Positions 1-7,128 of a stretch of 64,000 bases of DNA are shown piece by piece. Each line of letters opens with the position of its first letter. Position 1 is the first letter of the stretch. The translations under genes and the position numbers were made by a program. Source of the DNA: an uncultured Christensenella sp. (GTDB lineage Bacteria; Bacillota; Clostridia; Christensenellales; Borkfalkiaceae); the NCBI GenBank assembly GCA_910586065.1, contig CAJUGI010000001.1, positions 1 to 64,000 of the forward strand, given 5' to 3'. Under the pieces are notes generated by a model, which saw nothing but the letters and a program-made list of their open reading frames with translations, was not told the origin of the DNA and searched no databases.

Positions 1-217
1 GATACTTGTCTCATCATTCCTTTTTCTCCCACCCCCTATGCAGTTGCCAGACTTCATGTCAGCTTTACATGAAGTTTGTAAAAATTACAGACTTCGCGGA
101 AAAGCGTGTCTGAATTTGTTTAAGACGCGGAAATGTGTCAAGAACGCTCGCAGCGGTTTGTGTGCGTAACCGCTCGAAAAAATTTGTATATAAACGGCTT
201 TAAGCCGATATATAGCC
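1..217. other. rRNA operon spacer upstream of 5S rRNA
   Basis: No protein gene is convincing here. The stretch holds an inverted repeat at 51-75 (arms ACTTCATGT and ACATGAAGT) and a short CGGCTTTAAGCCG hairpin near 195-208. It directly precedes the 5S rRNA, so it is most likely the 23S-5S spacer with processing stems. The 23S 3' end itself is not recognisable inside the window. Confidence 0.5.
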
Positions 218-335
<118 letters not shown>

Positions 336-342
336 TCATTTT

Positions 343-379
343 AAAAGAACCGTTGTGAACAACACAACGGTTCTTTTTA
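343..379 (+). terminator. Terminator of the rRNA operon
   Basis: A perfect 11-bp stem (GAACCGTTGTG / CACAACGGTTC) with a 5-nt loop, flanked by A-tract and T-tract, directly after the 5S rRNA. Confidence 0.93.
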
Positions 380-464
380 TTTTTAATCGTTTTTTAAACC
401 AGTCAAATAATCAGAAGTTACATTTAAGCATTTGGCTAAAACTTTAATATAACTCGCTATAAAT

Positions 465-713
465 ATGTCGGACAGCGAAGAACATAAAAAATGTTTAGCT
501 GAAATCCGTAAAATGCTTGAAAAGTTTTGCAACGGTATGGCCTAAGAGGAAAGGGATAAAACTTTGTGGAAGTTTGAAATGGCGCAAGGCGGACTATAAG
601 TAACTACCGTCAACAAATACTTTAAAGAGGGTTCAAAATTGGGGCTTACTATCGCCGCATTGGTACCCTGCACAACTTTTTGTATTTGCAATTCCGCCAA
701 GCAGGTGTTATAA
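465..713 (+). pseudogene. Decayed small ORF with two in-frame stops
   Basis: One reading frame can be followed for 83 codons from ATG 465 to TAA 711-713. It is interrupted by TAA at 543-545 and TAA at 597-599. Between the stops the translation looks protein-like, with segments such as LAEIRKMLEKFCNGMA, DKTLWKFEMAQGGL and VTTVNKYFKEGSKLGLTIAA. I do not recognise the family. The sequence sits between the rRNA terminator and the next promoter, and its end overlaps that promoter. The coherent frame suggests a nonsense-mutated gene, but chance cannot be excluded for so short a stretch. Confidence 0.4.
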
Positions 714-714
714 T
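686..714 (+). promoter_or_regulatory. Sigma-A promoter giving a leaderless start at 721
   Basis: TTGCAA, a 17-nt spacer and a perfect TATAAT (709-714). The ATG of the next gene is 6 nt beyond the -10 box, where transcription itself should begin, so the mRNA is predicted to be leaderless. No Shine-Dalgarno sequence is present. Confidence 0.8.
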
Positions 715-720
715 TACCGT

Positions 721-1596
721 ATGGAATTAGACGAAGAATGTAAAGCTTGTCTTTATAAAAGTCAGCTTAAAAAAATCGAGAGTACGCACTCGGACAGGAC
801 AAAGTTGCAGAAATTTAAAGAAGAGGTAAAAAACCTTCTTAAAAATCCGCCGGCAAACTATTGCGCACCTCTTTTAATGCGCGATATAAACGGTATTTCC
901 CGCAAAATTTTCGGGCAGGATATCGACTATTCAGCCGAAAAAACGCTTTTCAATAACAGCCTTCTCGCTCTCGAAGAGCAATTATATGCAGAAATATCAA
1001 CAGCCCCCGACCCGTTATGCGAGGCTTTAAAATTCACAATGGCGGCAAATTACATAGATTTTGCCCGTCTTTCGGACTTAACCGTCGGCGCAGTAGATTA
1101 CGTTTTAAGCGCCGCAAAACGTGCCGAACCCGAAAAAACGGCTTATGACAAATTGAAATGCAAGTTAAAAACCGCCAAAACCCTGTGTTTTCTGCATGAC
1201 AACTGCGGCGAAATTGTGCTCGATAAAATACTAATCAGGGTGATTAAGCAAAATTATCCGCAAATTGAAATAACTTCAGTTGTCCGCGGTTCGGCTATTA
1301 TAAACGACGTAACGAAAAAAGACGCCGAAGAAACGGGTTTGACGGATTTTGCAAACGTAATAGATAACGGCACAGGCGTGCCCGGTACATATTTAAAGGA
1401 AGTGAATCCGCAAACGCTTAAAACTTTAAAAACAAGCGATATAATAATAAGTAAAGGACTCGGCAATCTCGAAACGCTTTACGGAGAGGGTTACTCCGTT
1501 TTTTATTCGTTTACATGCAAATGCGGGCATATTTCCAAACGTTTCGGCGCGCCGCCTTGGTCTGCGGTTTTTATTGAAGAGAATGTAAAAATCTGA
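721..1596 (+). CDS. DUF89/ARMT1-like damage-control phosphatase family protein
   Basis: A 291-residue protein of the DUF89 (ARMT1-like) family. Members characterised in plants, yeast and animals are metal-dependent phosphatases that remove damaged or excess phosphometabolites. Visible family signatures are the N-terminal CxxC pair (C7, C10), the DNCGE motif (DNxGE, about 160-164) and SKGLGNLE (about 244-251), which form the metal and phosphate site in solved homologues. It has no signal peptide, so it is cytoplasmic. The gene stands alone, with its own promoter at 686-714 and no ribosome binding site. The substrate cannot be told from sequence. Family membership is secure; the phosphatase role is inferred from homologues. 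Confidence 0.85.
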   Translation: MELDEECKACLYKSQLKKIESTHSDRTKLQKFKEEVKNLLKNPPANYCAPLLMRDINGISRKIFGQDIDYSAEKTLFNNSLLALEEQLYAEISTAPDPLCEALKFTMAANYIDFARLSDLTVGAVDYVLSAAKRAEPEKTAYDKLKCKLKTAKTLCFLHDNCGEIVLDKILIRVIKQNYPQIEITSVVRGSAIINDVTKKDAEETGLTDFANVIDNGTGVPGTYLKEVNPQTLKTLKTSDIIISKGLGNLETLYGEGYSVFYSFTCKCGHISKRFGAPPWSAVFIEENVKI

Positions 1597-1601
1597 ATTA
1601 A

Positions 1602-1630
1602 TTGACAACTTTGCGGTATTCTGTTACAAT
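1602..1630 (+). promoter_or_regulatory. Strong sigma-A promoter
   Basis: TTGACA (1602-1607), 17-nt spacer, TACAAT (1625-1630). The start codon at 1660 is preceded by an AGGGGG ribosome binding site, so this transcript has an ordinary short leader. Confidence 0.85.
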
Positions 1631-1659
1631 TGAACATATTAATAAAAAGGGGGAAGACT

Positions 1660-2466
1660 ATGGAGGACGACGAGGAATTTTCCTATACCGGTTATTCCGC
1701 GCAAACCGAAGCCGAACTTAATAAAAACCGTGCGGCTTTTATCGAAGACGAAGAAGTCTATTCTTATTCGGGATATTCCGACGAAGTCGCGCTTACCGAA
1801 GGCGCCGCTTTGCCTGTGTACGAAAAGGAAAATACTTCCAGTTACGGCAATTATCTAATCGAAGAGTTTTCCGCGGAAACCAACGCCAAGCGCGTTGCTA
1901 AGTTCACAAAAATTCCCCGCGGCGCGGCGGCGTATTGCGTGTCAGCCGTATATCTAATTGTAGGCGTGCTCTGCGTCTCGATAACTTCGCTTATCACACA
2001 CGTTCTGCCTTATATAGTTGGCGGAATGATGTTGTTCGTTGGGATAACCCGCCTGATTGTTGCGCTCTGCCGCCGCGAATACCGCAGCACGAAAACTAAT
2101 CGCACGGCAACTTCCATGCTTGTTGCCGGACTCGGCGCAATGATAATAGTCCAGCAAATCGACCCCGAAAACGACCCGATTATGTTGATTTCCATAATCT
2201 GGGGCGTAATGGGCTTGTTCGAAGGCGCTCACGCTTTCAATCACGCCTTTGCAATAGCGTTCAAATCGTGGCGGTGCGTTTATTTCTTTTTAAAGGGCAT
2301 AATCGAATGCGCCGTTGCTTTCATACTTTTATATTGGCCTCTCAATCACGACGTTCATTATCTGCACATAGTCGTCTTCGGCGCTAATTTGATTTTGGAT
2401 GCAATAACAATGCTGCCTCCGGTAAAAAATTTCTTTAAAGGCAAGAAAGATAAAGAGGAAAAATGA
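1660..2466 (+). CDS. DUF308-like membrane protein with tyrosine-rich acidic N-terminus
   Basis: A 268-residue protein. The first 90 residues are hydrophilic and acidic and contain two related units, EEFSYTGYS and EEVYSYSGYS, plus a third SSYGNY-like unit. Five to six hydrophobic helices follow and resemble the DUF308 (HdeD-type) fold. The tail is basic (KGKKDKEEK). I chose ATG 1660 because AGGGGG lies 6 nt upstream; an upstream TTG at 1630 lies inside the promoter. Its stop overlaps the next start (ATGA), so the two genes are translationally coupled. HdeD in enterobacteria is acid-stress related, but no such role can be inferred here. Confidence 0.7.
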   Translation: MEDDEEFSYTGYSAQTEAELNKNRAAFIEDEEVYSYSGYSDEVALTEGAALPVYEKENTSSYGNYLIEEFSAETNAKRVAKFTKIPRGAAAYCVSAVYLIVGVLCVSITSLITHVLPYIVGGMMLFVGITRLIVALCRREYRSTKTNRTATSMLVAGLGAMIIVQQIDPENDPIMLISIIWGVMGLFEGAHAFNHAFAIAFKSWRCVYFFLKGIIECAVAFILLYWPLNHDVHYLHIVVFGANLILDAITMLPPVKNFFKGKKDKEEK

Positions 2467-2669
2467 AAGCTACGAATTTAGACTTAATGAAACTTTCCGC
2501 CGCATTTGACGGCGAATTCAACCTTGCCGATTTCACTCCTGACGAAATTGACGAAATGCTTGGGTTGTTGCAAAGCGGCGCCACGGCAGAGCAAATCCGC
2601 GAAAAATATTTTGAATTTTACGACGATATAAAGGACAGAGTGCTCGACAAACACAAGTGGAGTGATTAA
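2463..2669 (+). CDS. Small hypothetical protein
   Basis: A 68-residue soluble, acidic, helical protein. It starts inside the last codon of the DUF308-like gene (ATGA overlap), so the two form one operon. The central segment LADFTPDEIDEMLGLLQSG looks like a short helical bundle. I do not recognise a family. Coupling to a membrane-protein gene suggests a cytoplasmic partner, but that is only context. Confidence 0.65.
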   Translation: MKATNLDLMKLSAAFDGEFNLADFTPDEIDEMLGLLQSGATAEQIREKYFEFYDDIKDRVLDKHKWSD

Positions 2670-2687
2670 CAATCGAATTTTAGTCCG

Positions 2688-2791
2688 GCACGGGTTTTAA
2701 GCTCCGCAATACGGTGTTGCAGTTTGCGTTTTCCTCTGTTACATACTTATGCATATGGCCCCCGCAAATCCGCACCGCGTCTTGTCTTGCA
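2688..2791 (+). repeat. Dispersed intergenic repeat, copy A
   Basis: This stretch shares the string TTTGCGTTTTCCTC (from 2723) followed by GTTACATACTT and TGCATATGGCC with intergenic sequences at about 6972-7070 and 45880-45980. The flanking CCGCAATACGGTGTTG and GTCTTGTCTTGC strings recur in the 45880 copy. It lies downstream of a gene end and shows no ORF. The 2673-3026 gap holds this repeat, a terminator-like hairpin and the next promoter. Confidence 0.6.
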
Positions 2792-2879
2792 AACGTTGTC
2801 AACGCAAACCTTTGTCGTATCAAACTTAAAAAAGCCGCCCGCGCATTACCGTAGTTTATAAGAGGCAAATAAAAAGATT

Positions 2880-2907
2880 TAGGCATAGCGTTAAGCTATG
2901 CCTTTTA
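2880..2907 (+). terminator. Intrinsic terminator
   Basis: AGGCATAGC, a 5-nt loop, GCTATGCCT and a short T run, 210 bp past the end of the small gene at 2669. Confidence 0.75.
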
Positions 2908-2974
2908 CTATTTTATAATTGGAAGAACCGGACTGCCCGCAGTCCGTTGAGATATGCCTGATATTGCAATCCGC

Positions 2975-3003
2975 TTGTTTTTCCGTTTTCAATGTGTTAC
3001 AAT
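2975..3003 (+). promoter_or_regulatory. Sigma-A-type promoter of the rhomboid-like gene
   Basis: TTGTTT (2975-2980), 17-nt spacer, TACAAT (2998-3003). The start codon at 3027 follows within 24 nt, without a clear ribosome binding site. Confidence 0.6.
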
Positions 3004-3026
3004 GATAATTCGATAAACAGTAATTT

Positions 3027-3815
3027 ATGGTCGCAACAATAATGAAAAAGAAAGTTGATTTCAAAAAACTTATTACCTTTACAAATGTTTTATCTATAAT
3101 ATTGATAATTATGTATTTATTAGATTGCTATTTACCGTTGCCCGAAGGGTACACAGGGTATACATCCTGGATTAGTGATAGCTCATCTGTGTTAAATTAT
3201 ATTTTCGGAAGTTGCGGGGGATTACTTTCAAATTATTTGGCTATGGGCGCAATAGTTGATCCAAGCGGAACTCAAATTTACAGGCATTTTACCCAAATGC
3301 TTTTACACGGCGGTATTTTGCATTTAATTGCTAATCTTGTTGGATTGTATTTTATCGGCAATTATACCGAAAAGCGTTTCGGTTGGTGGATGACCGCTGT
3401 GTTGTTCTTTTTTGTGGGATTTATTGAAAGCTTTATTACCGATCCTCTGTATCTTGCAATGGCACCTGATAAGGCGGATAATATTGCCTCTACCATAAGT
3501 GTAGGTGCGTCGGGTGGAATATACGGACTGATGGGCGCGTGTCTTGCGGCAATATTTTTCGATTTGAAAAGCTTTAAACAAATAGGTAAGCCTACAATTA
3601 TGGTATCAGCGATATACGGTGTGCTTACAACCTACGTTGTAAGCTTTGGTTGGACGACGGTTTGTCATAACGTAGCGTTGATTTTGGGGTTAATTATAGG
3701 CGCCGCTATTATTCTACCGTTCTTTTTGTTGAAAAAAGGGAAGTTTGCACCTGCAATGCAATTATCCGAACAGTCAGAAGCAGACCCCCAAGATGAAAAA
3801 AACAACAATTTATAA
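3027..3815 (+). CDS. Rhomboid-family intramembrane protein, catalytic His not conserved
   Basis: A 262-residue membrane protein with about six helices, matching the rhomboid intramembrane serine protease family. The helix-2 motif HxxxxHxxxN is present (H94, H99, N103), and the nucleophile motif GASGGIYG carries Ser162. In the last helix, where active rhomboids have AHxxG, the sequence reads NVALILG, so the catalytic His appears replaced by Leu218. A His at 214 lies one turn earlier. It could therefore be a pseudoprotease or use a shifted His. Start 3027 is uncertain; ATG 3042 is an alternative, and neither has a good ribosome binding site. The gene is more AT-rich than its neighbours. Confidence 0.75.
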   Translation: MVATIMKKKVDFKKLITFTNVLSIILIIMYLLDCYLPLPEGYTGYTSWISDSSSVLNYIFGSCGGLLSNYLAMGAIVDPSGTQIYRHFTQMLLHGGILHLIANLVGLYFIGNYTEKRFGWWMTAVLFFFVGFIESFITDPLYLAMAPDKADNIASTISVGASGGIYGLMGACLAAIFFDLKSFKQIGKPTIMVSAIYGVLTTYVVSFGWTTVCHNVALILGLIIGAAIILPFFLLKKGKFAPAMQLSEQSEADPQDEKNNNL

Positions 3816-3860
3816 GTTTATAATATAAATTTCAATTTATCTTTCTGATAATGTGTATTA

Positions 3861-3896
3861 AAAAAGCTCTCTAACAAATTGTTCGAGAGCTTTTTA
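3861..3896 (+). terminator. Intrinsic terminator, probably bidirectional
   Basis: AAAAAGCTCTC and GAGAGCTTTTT arms between the rhomboid-like gene (+) and the DeoR gene (-), with A and T tracts on both sides. Confidence 0.8.
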
Positions 3897-3959
3897 TAAT
3901 CGTATGGCTGACCCCTATGGTAAGAACGCATTTGCGCTGGCGGCTTTAATTAATTAAAA

Positions 3960-4718
3960 TTACATAACCACTATGTTGTTCGCTTCAAACAGCTGTTTGC
4001 ATTCCTTGGGGAAATGGTCGTCGGTTATCAGCACGTCTATGTCTTCGATATTCGCAAAGGTATAAGGGTTTATTTTGCCTATCTTTGAACTGTCAAGCAT
4101 CATATAAACCTGTCTTGCTTTCTTAAAGCAGTTTTTCAAAAGTTCCGCCTCAACCTGACTGTTGCACGAAAATCCCTGTTCGGGAGTAAACGCCGTTGCG
4201 GAAACAATCGCAATTTCAAAGTTCGTGGCGTCAAAATAAACTTTCGCCGCGGGGGAAGAGGTGGAAAGATTATCTTTCATAAGCTGTCCGCCGACAACCG
4301 TTATATTTATGTTCTTTTTCTGCGCAAGCTCCATTGCAACGGCAATGCCGTTAGTGAATACGTTGCACTTTATGTCGGGCATCTCTTTCGAAAGATACAT
4401 AGCGGTCGTGCCGCCGTCAAGGAAAATGCACGCGCCCTCGTCAATCAGTCCTGCGGCTTTCTGCGCAATAACTATTTTCGCGTCGGTGTTAATCGTCGTC
4501 TTTTTCGTGTAAGCCTCGCCCGAAACCTTCTGCACTTCTTTAACGGACATCGCGCCGCCGCGTATACGGATTATGCGTCCGTCCTCTTCAAGCTGAAAAA
4601 GGTCGCGGCGCAAAGTCATCTGGGACACGTTAGGGAAAAACTCCTCAAGCTGTTCCAAAGTCATCTTACCGCGTTTGTCCAAAATTTCGGCAATCTCTTC
4701 AATTCTTTCCCGTTTCAT
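3960..4718 (-). CDS. DeoR-family transcriptional regulator
   Basis: A 252-residue regulator with an N-terminal winged helix-turn-helix (about 5-58, containing MTLRRDLFQLEEDGRI) and the DeoR C-terminal effector domain. The latter is related to sugar-phosphate isomerases and includes IFLDGGTTAMYL near residue 98, where a phosphorylated sugar is normally sensed. The family usually represses sugar or nucleoside catabolism genes from a neighbouring operon. Here it is a monocistronic gene with its own strong promoter at 4766-4794 and no sugar operon beside it, so its target is unknown. An AGGAGATA ribosome binding site precedes the start. Confidence 0.9.
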   Translation of the reverse strand: MKRERIEEIAEILDKRGKMTLEQLEEFFPNVSQMTLRRDLFQLEEDGRIIRIRGGAMSVKEVQKVSGEAYTKKTTINTDAKIVIAQKAAGLIDEGACIFLDGGTTAMYLSKEMPDIKCNVFTNGIAVAMELAQKKNINITVVGGQLMKDNLSTSSPAAKVYFDATNFEIAIVSATAFTPEQGFSCNSQVEAELLKNCFKKARQVYMMLDSSKIGKINPYTFANIEDIDVLITDDHFPKECKQLFEANNIVVM

Positions 4719-4765
4719 AACCGTATCTCCTGTGAAAAATTAACAAAAATTTAATTTACAAAATT

Positions 4766-4794
4766 ATTGTAAACTATTAACACCAAAATGTCAA
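4766..4794 (-). promoter_or_regulatory. Promoter of the DeoR gene
   Basis: Read on the minus strand: TTGACA, 17-nt spacer, TACAAT. It is an excellent sigma-A match about 50 nt upstream of the start. Confidence 0.85.
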
Positions 4795-4950
4795 GGAAAT
4801 TATCGAAGTTCTAACAAAAATTTATTTTTGAATGTTAAAAACTTACACGTTTTGCAACGGGTCGGCTATAAAATCCAAATATCGGGTAAGCTATTATTAA
4901 AAAAACGCTTGCTTTTACAAAAGCTACAACATATAATAAAATAAGGTAAT

Positions 4951-5469
4951 ATGCTTTTTAAAAAACTTAAAGCGGATATCGCCGCGGCTCAGGCTAACGA
5001 CCCTGCCGCCGGCAACAAGTTGGAAATCTTTTTAACATACCCGGGAGTTCGCGCGCTTTCGCACCACAGACTCGAACACGCTCTCTATAAACTCCGCTTT
5101 AAATTTCTCGCTAAATGCCTGTCCGGACGCACGCGCAGGATAACCGGAGTCGAAATCCACCCCGCCGCGCAAATTGCCGCAGGCGTGTTTATCGACCACG
5201 GAATGGGAGTGGTAATCGGCGAAACGGCAAAAATCGGCACCGGCACTGTGCTTTATCAGGGCGTAACGCTGGGCGGCACCGGCAAACAAAAGGGCAAGCG
5301 CCATCCAACCGTCGGCGAGCATTGTCAAATCGGCGCCGGCGCAAAAATTCTCGGCAATATAACAATAGGCAACCACGCAAAAATCGGCGCGGGCGCTGTG
5401 GTGTTAAAAAGCGTTCCGCCGTATACAACGGTTGTCGGCGTTCCCGCAAAACCCGTAAAACGCATATAA
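4951..5469 (+). CDS. cysE: Serine O-acetyltransferase
   Basis: A 172-residue enzyme that acetylates L-serine with acetyl-CoA, the first committed step of cysteine synthesis. The C-terminal half is a left-handed beta-helix of hexapeptide repeats (from about residue 60), with HPAAQIAAGVFIDHGMGVVIG, GVTLGGTG and HPTVGEHCQIGAGAKILG, as in CysE. The His-Gly of IDHGMG is typical of the active site. It has the short N-terminal domain of the Gram-positive type. The start at 4951 has AAGG upstream. The next gene is cysS, an order also found in Bacillus and many Clostridia, so cysteine supply and charging are linked. Confidence 0.93.
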   Translation: MLFKKLKADIAAAQANDPAAGNKLEIFLTYPGVRALSHHRLEHALYKLRFKFLAKCLSGRTRRITGVEIHPAAQIAAGVFIDHGMGVVIGETAKIGTGTVLYQGVTLGGTGKQKGKRHPTVGEHCQIGAGAKILGNITIGNHAKIGAGAVVLKSVPPYTTVVGVPAKPVKRI

Positions 5470-5521
5470 ACTTCGCATAACGTTGTCGCGGCTGCGTTTT
5501 CCTCCAACCCATGTCGTTCGG
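5464..5521 (+). repeat. Dispersed intergenic repeat, partial copy B
   Basis: A short stretch just after cysE with TATAAACT, AACGTTGTCG and TGCGTTTTCCTCC. It matches the left half of copies A and C but lacks the right half. Confidence 0.45.
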
Positions 5522-5567
5522 AGTTAACGAAAAATTTTTTGCGCAAACCAATCTTAAAGGTAATTTT

Positions 5568-6968
5568 ATGAGAATATACAACAGTCTAACCCGCAGAAAA
5601 GAAGAATTTACCCCTCTCGAAAAAGGCAAGGTAAAAATGTACGCATGCGGCATAACCGTTTCGGGCGAAGCCCACATAGGCCACGGTTATCAGGCTCTGA
5701 TTTACGATATAATGCGTAAGTATCTCGAAAAAAAGGGCTATTCCGTAACCTATGCCCGCAACTACACCGACGTTGACGATAAAATAATAGCCAAATCCAA
5801 AGAAACCGGTATCCCCGCCGAAAAATACGCCGCGCAGATGATTGAAAACATAAACGCGGTTATGAAGGAATTCGACGTGGACGAACCCGCGCTCTGGCTG
5901 AAAGCTACCGAAAATATTCAAAATATTATCGATTTTATTTCCGAATTAATCAAAAAAGGACATGCCTATCCCGCGGCGAACGGCGACGTTTATTTTAACG
6001 TTTCAAGCTTCAAACGTTACGGTTGCCTTTCCAACCGCTCAGTCGAGGACATGCTCGACGGCGTGCGCGTGGAAAACGACGAGCTTAAAAAAAGCCCCGC
6101 CGACTTCGCGCTGTGGAAAGCCGCAAAGGAGGGGGAAATATGCTGGAACTCCCCCTGGGGCAAGGGCAGACCGGGCTGGCATATCGAGTGTTCGGCAATG
6201 AACCGCGCCGCCTTCGGCGACCAAATCGATATCCACGGCGGCGGCAGAGATTTAATCTTTCCTCACCACGAAAACGAAATCGCTCAGTCCGAAAGCTTAA
6301 CGGGCAAGCAGTTTGCTAAATACTGGACGCATAACGGGCTTATTAAAGTCAACGGACAAAAAATGTCCAAAAGCCTCGGCAACAGCCTGCTTTTGTCCGA
6401 TTTACTCAAAAAATACTCCAACGAGGCAATAAAATTCGCTCTCTTGCAAAACAATTACAGGGGGGATATAAACATAACCGACAGCCTCTTCCCCGAAGCG
6501 GAAAAGCACCTGACCGATTTTTATTCCGTAATAAAAGCGGCGGAGGACAAGTTCGGTAAATCCGCTTGTGTCAACGGCGTAAACAAGCGGATAGACGATA
6601 AATTCAACGCGTGTATGGACGAGGACTTCAACGCCGCGCTCGCTCTTTCCGAGCTGTTCTCTCTTTTTAAATCGGTTTCGGCAAAAATTCAAAAAGGCGA
6701 TAAAACCGCCGCCGACGACGTTTCGCAAATCCGCAAAACATATGCATTACTCGGCATATTCAAAAAGGACGCGGAAGAGTACTTAAAGGAAGTTGCGGCA
6801 AAAAATCCCGCCGAAATTCCCGCCGAAATTGAAGAACTTGCAAAAGCCCGCTGGCAGGCAAAGCTTAATAAAAACTGGGCGCAGGCGGACAGCCTCCGCG
6901 CCAAAATCGACGCTATGGGCTATACAATAAAGGACGGCAAAGACAGTTTTACGATTATCAAAAAATAA
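5568..6968 (+). CDS. cysS: Cysteine--tRNA ligase
   Basis: A 466-residue class Ia aminoacyl-tRNA synthetase that charges tRNA-Cys. The HIGH motif is AHIGHG and the KMSKS motif is exact at residues 265-269. YACGITVSGE supplies the first zinc Cys, WHIECSAM the second, and HHENE the remaining ligands. The C-terminal DALR/anticodon-binding helical region is present and the length is normal. ATG 5568 was chosen because AAAGG lies 8 nt upstream and the product then starts with the conserved MRIYNSLTRRKEEF. It probably shares a transcript with cysE, 98 nt upstream. Confidence 0.96.
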   Translation: MRIYNSLTRRKEEFTPLEKGKVKMYACGITVSGEAHIGHGYQALIYDIMRKYLEKKGYSVTYARNYTDVDDKIIAKSKETGIPAEKYAAQMIENINAVMKEFDVDEPALWLKATENIQNIIDFISELIKKGHAYPAANGDVYFNVSSFKRYGCLSNRSVEDMLDGVRVENDELKKSPADFALWKAAKEGEICWNSPWGKGRPGWHIECSAMNRAAFGDQIDIHGGGRDLIFPHHENEIAQSESLTGKQFAKYWTHNGLIKVNGQKMSKSLGNSLLLSDLLKKYSNEAIKFALLQNNYRGDINITDSLFPEAEKHLTDFYSVIKAAEDKFGKSACVNGVNKRIDDKFNACMDEDFNAALALSELFSLFKSVSAKIQKGDKTAADDVSQIRKTYALLGIFKKDAEEYLKEVAAKNPAEIPAEIEELAKARWQAKLNKNWAQADSLRAKIDAMGYTIKDGKDSFTIIKK

Positions 6969-6971
6969 AAC

Positions 6972-7070
6972 GTCACGGGCTATAAACTCGGCAAAACTTT
7001 GTCGTGTTTGCGTTTTCCTCCGGCTGCGTACTTTTCTGTGCGTGCGCCGTCGTCAATCCGCACACTTCTC
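6972..7070 (+). repeat. Dispersed intergenic repeat, copy C
   Basis: TATAAACTCGGCAAAAC, then TTTGCGTTTTCCTCCGG (from 7007), GCGTACTTTTCTGTG and CGTGCGCC. It matches copy A (2688) and copy D (45880) over most of its length. It fills most of the cysS-alaS gap. Confidence 0.6.
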
Positions 7071-7128
7071 GCATTACCGGTTTCTGACCCGTGGAAAGAA
7101 TTGCTCCCGCAAATAAGAGGTAAATTAA

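Noticed and set aside
5115..5677. Overlapping Arg-rich frames around cysE/cysS
   Set aside because: Shadow frames of the GC-rich hexapeptide-repeat coding region; the real genes explain the sequence.
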